Below, piece after piece: positions 1 to 5,776 of a stretch of DNA of 13,183 nucleotides. The notes under the pieces are model-generated. The model did no database searches. It worked only from the letters and a program-made list of their open reading frames with translations, and was not told the DNA's origin. The position numbers and the translations under genes are program-made. Origin of the DNA: an uncultured Bacteroidota bacterium (lineage in GTDB: Bacteria; Bacteroidota; Bacteroidia; Bacteroidales; F082); contig UQNO01000053.1 in the NCBI GenBank assembly GCA_900542475.1, forward strand, positions 1-13,183, written 5' to 3'. Numbering within the stretch: the stretch's first letter is position 1; every line of letters starts with the position of its first letter.

Positions 1-114
1 CTCATGTACTACGTCGATTTTATCGCATTCATGGAAAATCCCGAGAAAACTTGGAATGATTTCCTTGCAAAGGAGATGCAAAAAGCACCACCAGAACCAA
101 GTCTTTTCGATTAG
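1..114 (+). CDS. 3' end of an unidentified gene (partial)
   Basis: An open frame runs from the window edge to a TAG stop at 112-114, giving the last 37 residues of a protein that ends in PPEPSLFD. The segment is acidic to neutral with several aromatic residues (MYYVDF near the edge) and has no motif I can assign to a family. It is followed at once by a terminator-like hairpin, which supports this being a real gene end. The start and function lie outside the window. An out-of-frame chance ORF cannot be fully excluded from 37 codons. Confidence 0.6.
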   Translation, partial: LMYYVDFIAFMENPEKTWNDFLAKEMQKAPPEPSLFD

Positions 115-135
115 GGGGCTTACTTTTGAAAAAAT

Positions 136-179
136 AAAACCCGAAGTCCAATTTTACTGGGTTTCGGGCAGGGTTTTTA
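136..179 (+). terminator. Probable rho-independent terminator
   Basis: CCCGAA (140-145) pairs with TTCGGG (163-168). Further pairing is possible inside (CCA with TGG), and a short T run follows at 174-178. It lies 25 bases after the stop codon of the partial upstream gene, as expected for its terminator. The T run is slightly displaced from the stem, so the call is moderate. Confidence 0.6.
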
Positions 180-247
180 TGCTCTTTGGAGTTTTACCGG
201 ACAGCAATAAATAAAAAACTAAAAACTAGAGACTAAAGACTTTTTAT

Positions 248-255
248 TATCTTTG
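248..255 (+). promoter_or_regulatory. Bacteroidota -7 element (TATCTTTG) before the TPR regulator
   Basis: TATCTTTG matches the Bacteroidota -7 consensus TAnnTTTG exactly and ends five bases before the GTG start at 260. Transcription would begin at or within a few bases of the start codon, so the mRNA is probably leaderless. No clear -33 TTTG is visible. The preceding stretch (about 205-241) is a low-complexity run of CTAAAAACTAGAGACTAAAGAC type. Confidence 0.65.
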
Positions 256-259
256 CACC

Positions 260-1909
260 GTGAAAAAATATGTGATAATATTCCTCGCGCTCCTATTTGC
301 GCTCTCGTCGTGCGACTCCGTTTTGCGTCGCGCAAAACGTTATTATCATCAGGCACAGGAAGTTGCTGAAAGCGACCCTGACAGTGCCCTCATCCTCATC
401 GACAGTGTGCTCAACATCAGAGTGTTTCTCGACGATGACATCCGCATGAACATGTCGCTGATGCAGGCGGAGGCACTCTTCACCCACCCTGACGGCGAGC
501 GTCGTGAACTATCAAGCCGCATAAAGGCGAAAAAAATCTACACCATGCCCGAACTGGAACGCTCCGCCGAATATTTCGCCGGAAAGGATGACTATTGCAA
601 GGCCTCCTATGGCGCACTCTACAGCGGATACGTTTTAAGAGAACTTCGCGACGACGCGGCTATAGTGTGCTTTAAAGACGCTGCAAAATTTGCCGAACTT
701 GCAAATGACTCGCTGACTTATGCAAGAGCCAATTATAATGTTGCGAGATTGCTATATCAGAAATTTCTTGATGATGAAGCATGGCCTGCTATAATAATAG
801 CTGACGCATATTTCGGCACCAAATATGATGAACGTGCATTGGCTCAAAATTTAATGTCATTGTCTTATTTTGATCAGCAGGATTTCATCGGCGCTGAAAA
901 ATGTCTGGAACAAGGCTTGGTTTATGCTAATGAAAGCAATTCAAACTACGCTTGGCGTAAAATCATGAACAACTATTCAGTCTGTTACCGCGAACAAGGT
1001 AAATTTGATGAGGCAATAGATTGTTTGAGGCAGATAAAAACATGCGATACAGCAACCAAGATCTTGCAATATTTGAATCTGGCGAATACATTTGCAAAAT
1101 TTGATAAATATGATTCTGCTGGTATATATTATCAAAATGTCCTTGATCTTTTACCTCTATCTGATATCAAATTTGAGACAACAGTGTCGACATATGCTGC
1201 TTTATCAAATTTTGCTGAAATGAAAAAGGATTACCAGCAATCATTGGAATATATGAAAATATTTAGATTGTTTGAATATCAACTCCAAGATTCACTGCGA
1301 AAAGATAACTTGTATCATATTCAACGTCAATACGATTACGAGACCTTGCAAAACGACATGAACCGCCGTATAATTTTAAATTATCGGATTGAGATAATGC
1401 TGGCTGTGGTGATAATCATTGTTTTAGCGGTAGCCCTTGTTTTGTATTACCGGATTATTCAAAATAACAAGAAAGAGGCTGAGGTGAAAGCCACTCTTTT
1501 GAAGGTTATGAAAGACAATGAGAGTCTCATCCAAGACAAGTCGGACAACCTTGCGGAAAAACTGAGGTCGATGCAGCGTCTTGAGATTTTGACAAAAGAC
1601 CAGAAAGACAAACATCTGCTTGCCAATCTCGAAAAGGAGATGTTTGGCGACAAGAACCACTGGGAGGTGATGACCGATTTGTTCAACGCCGTATATCCCG
1701 GTCTTTACGACACATTGAAAGAGAAGTATCCCGACATGAGCGAGATAGAGTGCCGGGTATATATGCTCTCCAACTTCGATCTCACGCGTCTCGACGAGGC
1801 GTTGCTTCTCGACGTGAGCACCAGCGTTCTTGACAAAGCCCGCGGCAAGGTGAAAAAACTCCAGGAACAGGAAAACCTGTTCACTGCTGTCATTTCGACC
1901 GAAGCATAG
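260..1909 (+). CDS. TPR lipoprotein/membrane regulator with LuxR-like C-terminal HTH
   Basis: A 549-aa protein. The N-terminus is a lipoprotein signal peptide with lipobox LSSC (Cys18). Residues about 25-360 are helical and TPR-like (for example YREQGKFDEAIDCLRQI and EMKKDYQQSLEYM). One transmembrane helix lies at about 379-400 (IMLAVVIIIVLAVALVLYY). A charged, coiled-coil-prone stretch follows at about 402-470. The end (about 485-540, LKEKYPDMSEIECRVYML and onward) has the spacing of the LuxR-like HTH in Bacteroidota TPR-HTH regulators, but it is degenerate. The inferred layout is periplasmic TPR sensor, membrane helix, cytoplasmic output domain. The start is GTG, chosen because the signal peptide begins there and a -7 box sits just upstream. 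Base composition is mosaic, with an AT-rich centre. The last codons and the stop lie in a dispersed repeat. It may regulate the downstream surface-protein genes, but that rests on position alone. Confidence 0.8.
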   Translation: MKKYVIIFLALLFALSSCDSVLRRAKRYYHQAQEVAESDPDSALILIDSVLNIRVFLDDDIRMNMSLMQAEALFTHPDGERRELSSRIKAKKIYTMPELERSAEYFAGKDDYCKASYGALYSGYVLRELRDDAAIVCFKDAAKFAELANDSLTYARANYNVARLLYQKFLDDEAWPAIIIADAYFGTKYDERALAQNLMSLSYFDQQDFIGAEKCLEQGLVYANESNSNYAWRKIMNNYSVCYREQGKFDEAIDCLRQIKTCDTATKILQYLNLANTFAKFDKYDSAGIYYQNVLDLLPLSDIKFETTVSTYAALSNFAEMKKDYQQSLEYMKIFRLFEYQLQDSLRKDNLYHIQRQYDYETLQNDMNRRIILNYRIEIMLAVVIIIVLAVALVLYYRIIQNNKKEAEVKATLLKVMKDNESLIQDKSDNLAEKLRSMQRLEILTKDQKDKHLLANLEKEMFGDKNHWEVMTDLFNAVYPGLYDTLKEKYPDMSEIECRVYMLSNFDLTRLDEALLLDVSTSVLDKARGKVKKLQEQENLFTAVISTEA

Positions 1910-1927
1910 CGCAGTGGAGAAATCCTC
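1888..1927 (+). repeat. Dispersed Bacteroidota-type repeat overlapping the TPR gene stop codon
   Basis: The stretch beginning TGTCATTTCGACCGAAG and ending GTGGAGAAATCCTC resembles a short repeat I recall as frequent between Bacteroidota genes. It shares the order GTCATT-CGA-GAAG-GTGG-GA-AATC with the element at 1974-2007. The TAG stop of the TPR gene (1907-1909) and its last six or so codons lie inside it. A 7-bp inverted repeat (GAACAGG/CCTGTTC, 1865-1882) lies just before it. Confidence 0.5.
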
Positions 1928-1973
1928 TTTTTAACGATATTATTAATTCAGCTGAGATTCCCCGCCTGATGGT

Positions 1974-2007
1974 TGTCATTCCGAACCACGAAGTGGTGAG
2001 GAATCTC
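1974..2007 (+). repeat. Second dispersed repeat (GTCATTCCGAACC ... GAGGAATCTC)
   Basis: This is a relative of the element at 1888-1927. It contains a small perfect hairpin, ACCAC-GAA-GTGGT, at 1985-1997. The same core (CGAACCACGAAGTGGTGAGGA) recurs inside the two later copies of the large repeat, near 3870-3890 and 5494-5514. Here it abuts the left edge of the first promoter cassette (2009). Together with that cassette it fills most of the 314-bp gap between the TPR gene and the next gene. Confidence 0.55.
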
Positions 2008-2008
2008 A

Positions 2009-2347
2009 AAAAATCCGTGCAAATCTGTTTAATCTGTGAGAAAACAGTTTGGATTTTTTCAAAAAAAGTTTGGATAGCCCAAATTACATCTTATTGCAAA
2101 TCAATTCTTTACAAAAATTTTGCATCTAAATTTTTTGGATGGCAGTTTGGATGGCACTTTGTTTGGATACTTTTGCTGTCGAAATCAAACGTAAAAAAAA
2201 TTTGACAAAAAAAGTATCAAAAAATGAAAAAATTATTACCAGCTATTTTAGCAGGCTTCTTGAGCACAGGTACCATTGAAGCTTTGGCGATTAGCAATCA
2301 GGATAATCCCAATTTAATAGAAACACCTACAGATCCACCTTCAAATA
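2009..2347 (+). repeat. Promoter/signal-peptide cassette, copy 1
   Basis: These 339 bp match 3939-4277 without gaps at an offset of 1930. They comprise 215 noncoding bases with no difference, then the first 124 bases of the gene at 2224 with four substitutions. The segment holds a promoter (-33 at 2146, -7 at 2168), an AATCxGTxxA-type micro-repeat at 2011-2040, and five TTTGGAT words. The noncoding part recurs a third time before the gene at 5777. Copy 1 lacks about 50 bases, including a GTTCGC-TT-GCGAAC hairpin, that copies 2 and 3 carry just upstream of the core. Confidence 0.95.
2146..2175 (+). promoter_or_regulatory. Promoter copy 1 (TTTG - 18 - TACTTTTG)
   Basis: TTTG at 2146-2149 and TACTTTTG at 2168-2175 are separated by 18 bases, close to the Bacteroidota arrangement of a -33 TTTG and a -7 TAnnTTTG. 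The expected start is near 2181, giving a leader of about 43 bases before the ATG at 2224. The identical promoter occurs at 4076-4105 and 5700-5729. Confidence 0.75.
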
Positions 2348-3786
2348 ATATTGTAGCGTTATCTACATTGAACGCATCAGCCCAAAACTACAGCACCTGG
2401 CTTCATCACGGCAATTATCCACTTAGCCAATGCTACGACATAATCGAAATGAGCGACGGAAATCTTGTTGTGAAGGAGGCCGTTTTTGATGATGACCTTT
2501 ATGACATAGGATTGAATCTGTACAAGATAACACCTGATGGAGTGCTTTTAGACTCCTTGTTTGTGGAAGATCATTATATCAGTTCTCTTTCACCGATGCT
2601 TCGTGATCCAGCCAGTTCCAACAGCAATGTAGTGACCTCGTTTTACACAGACGACAATGACAACAATTACTATAAAGCAGTGTATTTTACCGATAACCTA
2701 GAGATTACCAACGAATTGGTCGTTGAGCTTCCTGAGGATTGTCCTCTTCCGGGACGATTCATTATTGACAGTAATAATGACATGATATGTCGTGCCAGGA
2801 TAAACAGCAGTACGTTCCGATTCCTTAGAATAGGTCTTGATGGCAGTGTTAAAAAAATGTCGGAACCAATGGTAGTGTCAAGCGGAGTAAACTTTTACGA
2901 ACATCCTCTGTTTGTCCTTTCTACAGAACCGTTGAGATACGGCTATGTTACCTATGGGCCTGACATTATTGTTGAAATATATGACGAAGATTTCGTCCCA
3001 TTATCCAAAACAATCATAAGAAATTTTGACGGCTGGGTGATGAATGGTGGTGGCAACTACAATGTAGCAGGAAATGGGGATGGTTACTATTTTATTACAA
3101 TTCCTGTGTTTAGACAAGGAAACGAAGGCCTAATGGTTGTGAAAATAAACTCTGACAATGAAATAGTATCGACATTTTTGTGGGGTGAAAATGCTGTTGG
3201 TGGTTATCCGCGAAGCTCCTTGGTTAATAAAAACCTTGTTGTTACAGAAAACGGAGTATATGTTGTATGGACCCTCAAAAAGATTGTGGATTCGGGGAAT
3301 GGGTCTAAAACGTCTTTGATTGTTACAAGATTTGATATTGATTTAACCCTATCATGGGAGGAATATACTTTGGATGTTTTTAATGGTGGCTTGTTTGGGA
3401 ACTATGGGCTCACATCGCTATCTAACGGCGGAGTGGCATTAAGCGGTTGGCTAACAGTCGACAACTCTGGCTATTATGAATCCAAGGATATCTATGCCGT
3501 TGTCTTCGACAACTATCTGTCAACCGATGAATTGTCATCTTCAGAAAAGCCATTCCTCTGCTATCCTAACCCCGCCAAAGACATTGTCAGCATCAGCTTT
3601 GCTGAGAATTCAACCTGCCAGGAGGTAAACATCTATTCGCTGGACGGCCGCCTTGTAGAGACGTGCCATGGCGCGTCTCTACAACAAACAACCGTCAACG
3701 TTGAAAACCTCAACGCCGGGGTTTATATCTTGAAAATCAGAATGGCGGATGGTTCTGTGTTTGCGGAGAGAATTGTGAAGGAATAA
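2224..3786 (+). CDS. T9SS-secreted surface protein, type A sorting domain
   Basis: A 520-aa protein with a Sec signal peptide of about 22 residues (MKKLLPAILAGFLSTG, cleavage probably after EALA). A linker rich in N, P and T follows. A long region (about 60-435) of short beta-rich segments with repeated GNLVV, DGVLLDS and DGSVKK turns suggests a beta-propeller-like fold, but I cannot name the family. The C-terminus (about 445-520) is a T9SS sorting domain: YPNPAKD, then SLDGRLV, then LNAGVYILKI, and a basic end VKE. The protein should be exported by Sec, then moved across the outer membrane by the Por machinery and anchored or released after CTD cleavage. The CTD carries the in-frame palindrome at 3653-3684. 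Its promoter and signal peptide are shared with the gene at 4154, and its 3' end with the gene at 4517. No enzymatic motif was seen. Confidence 0.85.
   Translation: MKKLLPAILAGFLSTGTIEALAISNQDNPNLIETPTDPPSNNIVALSTLNASAQNYSTWLHHGNYPLSQCYDIIEMSDGNLVVKEAVFDDDLYDIGLNLYKITPDGVLLDSLFVEDHYISSLSPMLRDPASSNSNVVTSFYTDDNDNNYYKAVYFTDNLEITNELVVELPEDCPLPGRFIIDSNNDMICRARINSSTFRFLRIGLDGSVKKMSEPMVVSSGVNFYEHPLFVLSTEPLRYGYVTYGPDIIVEIYDEDFVPLSKTIIRNFDGWVMNGGGNYNVAGNGDGYYFITIPVFRQGNEGLMVVKINSDNEIVSTFLWGENAVGGYPRSSLVNKNLVVTENGVYVVWTLKKIVDSGNGSKTSLIVTRFDIDLTLSWEEYTLDVFNGGLFGNYGLTSLSNGGVALSGWLTVDNSGYYESKDIYAVVFDNYLSTDELSSSEKPFLCYPNPAKDIVSISFAENSTCQEVNIYSLDGRLVETCHGASLQQTTVNVENLNAGVYILKIRMADGSVFAERIVKE
3653..3684 (+). 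repeat. In-frame palindromic element, copy A (inside a CTD)
   Basis: TTGTAGAGACG (3653-3663) and CGTCTCTACAA (3674-3684) form perfect 11-bp arms around a centre that contains the palindrome GCCATGGC. The element is read as VETCHGASLQ from codon 478 of the gene at 2224. The same element in the same frame is found at 5277-5308 and 8232-8263, and a relative lies between genes at 10261-10289. Confidence 0.9.
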
Positions 3787-3804
3787 TAATCTGATGATTG
3801 CGTC

Positions 3805-3852
3805 GGCATTAAAACCGTAAAGGGCCTTAAGGGCGTTAACGCCGTTAATGCC
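3805..3852 (+). repeat. Nested inverted repeat after the T9SS gene
   Basis: GGCATTAA (3805-3812) pairs with TTAATGCC (3845-3852). Inside lies the perfect 12-bp palindrome GGCGTTAACGCC (3832-3843). No T tract follows, so it is not a standard intrinsic terminator, though it could act as an RNA 3'-end structure. The same element recurs at 5429-5476. Confidence 0.7.
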
Positions 3853-4075
3853 GCCGCCAATTGTTCTTTCGAACCACGAAGTGGTGAGGAGTCCGCATCC
3901 GTGGAATCTGTTCGCTTGCGAACTGAATATTTTGGACGAAAAATCCGTGCAAATCTGTTTAATCTGTGAGAAAACAGTTTGGATTTTTTCAAAAAAAGTT
4001 TGGATAGCCCAAATTACATCTTATTGCAAATCAATTCTTTACAAAAATTTTGCATCTAAATTTTTTGGATGGCAG

Positions 4076-4105
4076 TTTGGATGGCACTTTGTTTGGATAC
4101 TTTTG
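4076..4105 (+). promoter_or_regulatory. Promoter copy 2 (TTTG - 18 - TACTTTTG)
   Basis: The -33 TTTG (4076-4079) and -7 TACTTTTG (4098-4105) are identical to copy 1, with the same leader and the same distance to the ATG at 4154. The promoter of the remnant gene is therefore intact by sequence. Confidence 0.75.
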
Positions 4106-4153
4106 CTGTCGAAATCAAACGTAAAAAAAATTTGACAAAAAAAGTATCAAAAA

Positions 4154-4426
4154 ATGAAAAAATTATTACCATTTATTTTAGCAGGCTTCTTGAGCACAGG
4201 TGCCATTGAATCTTTGGCGATTAGCAATCAGGATAATCCCAATTTAATAGAAACACCTACAGATCCACCTTCAAATAGCATGGGCTTGGTGGTTTACACA
4301 CAAAATGTGCATGGCGAGCGCGGACAGAATATAATAGATTTGCAGAAACTGCCTGTAGGTGTGTATATTCTGACAACAAAATGTGAAGAACACAGCATAA
4401 CTAATAAACTGGTTGTGACACGTTGA
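4154..4426 (+). CDS. Signal peptide fused to a partial T9SS sorting domain (minimal or remnant gene)
   Basis: A 90-aa ORF. Residues 1-41 are nearly identical to the start of the protein at 2224 (signal peptide plus an N/P/T-rich linker). The differences are A7F, T17A and A20S. From residue 42 the sequence changes to the last part of a T9SS sorting domain (LVVYTQNVHG, then LPVGVYILTT, ending LVVTR), without a cargo region and without the PNP motif that starts a full CTD. The two parts join at the exact right edge of the repeat (4277). This is best explained by recombination that removed the body of a cargo gene. It is either a decayed gene or a small protein still exported, because the reading frame, promoter, signal peptide and C-terminal end are all kept. 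Only its own CTD lacks the palindrome. Confidence 0.65.
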   Translation: MKKLLPFILAGFLSTGAIESLAISNQDNPNLIETPTDPPSNSMGLVVYTQNVHGERGQNIIDLQKLPVGVYILTTKCEEHSITNKLVVTR

Positions 4427-4474
4427 CAAATTGGATTTTAATGAATTAAACATTCACAGAATTATTATTTAAAC

Positions 4475-4482
4475 TATATTTG
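4475..4482 (+). promoter_or_regulatory. -7 element (TATATTTG) before the gene at 4517
   Basis: TATATTTG is a full match to TAnnTTTG, 34 bases before the ATG at 4517. No convincing -33 TTTG is seen at the right distance. This promoter is unrelated in sequence to the triplicated one, so this gene probably has its own control. Confidence 0.6.
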
Positions 4483-4516
4483 CAAAATTGAAAAATACTA
4501 ATTAAAACTTACAGCT

Positions 4517-5410
4517 ATGAAAAAACTAAATATTTACACCATATTTGCGCTACTTCTTATGACAAGAAGTGTAGCGATGTATGCTCAAGAATATGTGCCT
4601 ATCATTCAAGAAGGCAATGTATGGAACACACTCGATGTTACGGTCGGTATGTATAATAATACCTATTACAATAATGTCAATTGGTTTTCGGGCGACACCA
4701 TCATCGATGATGTGCGATATGCCAAACTCATGGGAACCACCGACGGAGACGCACCACATCTGTTTTCACTGCTCATGGAAGACGACGGCAAGGTGTGGGA
4801 ACGATTGAATAATCAAATGGAAATATTACTATATGACTTCACTGCCAATGTAGGTGACACTATATGGTGTGGGCCTTGGGCTGGTGAATACCATTATAAT
4901 ATTGTTGATTCCATTAGCATAGAGCATATTGGTGGTATTAACAGGAAGAAGTTCTGGTTCGGATTGGAATATGGTTGGTTTGGCACTGCCGCTGCCGAGA
5001 TATGGATTGAAGGAATTGGCAGCGATTTGGGGTTGCTCTATAGTGGTAGCGCAAGTATTTGTGGAGCATACTATAGGACATTATGTTTCCATCACAACAG
5101 CGAGTTTGTTTGGCAAAATCCGAATTATGACGATTGCACTTTTGATGCAGTTGGGGAAAATAGCTTTGCAAATGAAATATTTGTTTGTCCAAACCCGGCA
5201 AAAGACGTTGTGAATATCAATTTTGCAGATGACACCGAATGCCAATCCGTCGCAATCTATTCCATTGACGGCCGCCTTGTAGAGACGTGCCATGGCGCGT
5301 CTCTACAACAAACGACCGTCAACGTTGAAAACCTCAACGCCGGAGTTTATATCTTGAAACTGAGAATGGCGGATGGTTCTGTGTTTGCGGAGAGAATTGT
5401 GAAGGAATAA
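4517..5410 (+). CDS. T9SS-secreted protein, type A sorting domain (unknown cargo)
   Basis: A 297-aa protein. The signal peptide is about 24 residues, ending in AMYAQ. The cargo (about 25-215) starts EYVPIIQEGNVWNTLDV, continues SGDTIIDDVRYAKLM, LLMEDDGKVWERL and LLYDFTANVGDTIW, and ends with a Cys-containing segment. I recall this pattern as common in uncharacterised Bacteroidales T9SS cargo proteins, but it has no known activity. The sorting domain begins at CPNPAKD (about residue 224) and ends in VKE. From codon 251 onward its DNA is almost identical to the end of the gene at 2224, while the first half of the CTD is clearly diverged. It contains the in-frame palindrome from codon 255. Its own promoter is at 4475. 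Confidence 0.85.
   Translation: MKKLNIYTIFALLLMTRSVAMYAQEYVPIIQEGNVWNTLDVTVGMYNNTYYNNVNWFSGDTIIDDVRYAKLMGTTDGDAPHLFSLLMEDDGKVWERLNNQMEILLYDFTANVGDTIWCGPWAGEYHYNIVDSISIEHIGGINRKKFWFGLEYGWFGTAAAEIWIEGIGSDLGLLYSGSASICGAYYRTLCFHHNSEFVWQNPNYDDCTFDAVGENSFANEIFVCPNPAKDVVNINFADDTECQSVAIYSIDGRLVETCHGASLQQTTVNVENLNAGVYILKLRMADGSVFAERIVKE
5277..5308 (+). repeat. In-frame palindromic element, copy B (inside a CTD)
   Basis: This is the same 32-bp near-palindrome as at 3653-3684, with perfect 11-bp arms. It is read as VETCHGASLQ from codon 255 of the gene at 4517. It lies ten bases inside the left edge of the copy-3 block, so copies A and B may share their element through that conversion or duplication. 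Confidence 0.9.
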
Positions 5411-5428
5411 TAATCTGATGATTGCGTC

Positions 5429-5476
5429 GGCATTAAAACCGTAAAGGGCCTTAAGGGCGTTAACGCCGTTAATGCC
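5429..5476 (+). repeat. Nested inverted repeat, second copy
   Basis: This is an exact copy of the 3805-3852 structure (GGCATTAA/TTAATGCC around GGCGTTAACGCC), located after the gene at 4517. Confidence 0.7.
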
Positions 5477-5699
5477 GCCGCCAATTGTTCTTTCGAACCA
5501 CGAAGTGGTGAGGAGTCCGCATCCGTGGAATCTGTTCGCTTGCGAACTGAATATTTTGGACGAAAAATCCGTGCAAATCTGTTTAATCTGTGAGAAAACA
5601 GTTTGGATTTTTTCAAAAAAAGTTTGGATAGCCCAAATTACATCTTATTGCAAATCAATTCTTTACAAAAATTTTGCATCTAAATTTTTTGGATGGCAG

Positions 5700-5729
5700 T
5701 TTGGATGGCACTTTGTTTGGATACTTTTG
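5700..5729 (+). promoter_or_regulatory. Promoter copy 3 (TTTG - 18 - TACTTTTG)
   Basis: TTTG (5700-5703) and TACTTTTG (5722-5729) are identical to copies 1 and 2. The expected start is near 5735, giving a leader of about 42 bases before the ATG at 5777. The leader sequence differs from that of the other copies after the A run, while its length is kept. Confidence 0.75.
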
Positions 5730-5776
5730 CTGTCGAAATCAAACGTAAAAAAATTGACAACTTAAAATTTTAAATT

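Larger units (their letters stand above)
3643..4277 (+). repeat. Recombinant repeat block, copy 2 (CTD end + spacer + promoter + signal peptide)
   Basis: This block joins two overlapping repeats. Positions 3643-4129 match 5267-5753 (487 bp, offset 1624) with four mismatches, all inside the sorting-domain coding part. Positions 3939-4277 match 2009-2347. The 343 noncoding bases after the stop codon (3787-4129) are identical to copy 3. The block fills the whole 367-bp gap between the genes at 2224 and 4154. It contains an outer inverted repeat at 3805-3852, the ACCAC-GAA-GTGGT hairpin, a GTTCGC-TT-GCGAAC hairpin at 3910-3923 and a promoter. Confidence 0.95.
5267..5753 (+). repeat. Recombinant repeat block, copy 3 (CTD end + spacer + promoter)
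   Basis: These 487 bp match 3643-4129. The match begins abruptly inside the sorting-domain coding region (GACGGCCGCC) and stops in the A run just after the promoter. It does not include the signal-peptide segment, so here the cassette feeds an unrelated gene (5777). The block fills the 366-bp gap apart from the last bases. It includes the nested inverted repeat at 5429-5476. Confidence 0.95.

Noticed and set aside
2011..2040. CRISPR-like short repeats (AATCxGTxxA units)
   Set aside because: The units are about ten bases, contiguous and without spacers, and no cas genes are present.
1969..2205. Open frame repeated at 1969-2205, 3848-4135 and 5472-5765 with the same predicted peptide
   Set aside because: The peptide is shared only because the DNA is the repeated promoter cassette. 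It runs through the -33/-7 elements and is full of F, W and K from the T/A-rich sequence. It shows no sign of coding selection.
3805..3852. Intrinsic terminator after the gene at 2224
   Set aside because: The stem is good but there is no T tract after it and the loop is long, so it is kept only as an inverted repeat.
3723..3992. Minus-strand 89-aa frames at 3723-3992 and 5347-5616
   Set aside because: They are the reverse of the repeat block and overlap the CTD coding ends. Their similarity follows from the DNA repeat and they have no start signal.
2009..5753. Insertion sequence or integron-like array
   Set aside because: There is no transposase, integrase, terminal inverted repeat pair at the block edges, target duplication or attC-like series. 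The direct repeats are better explained by recombination.
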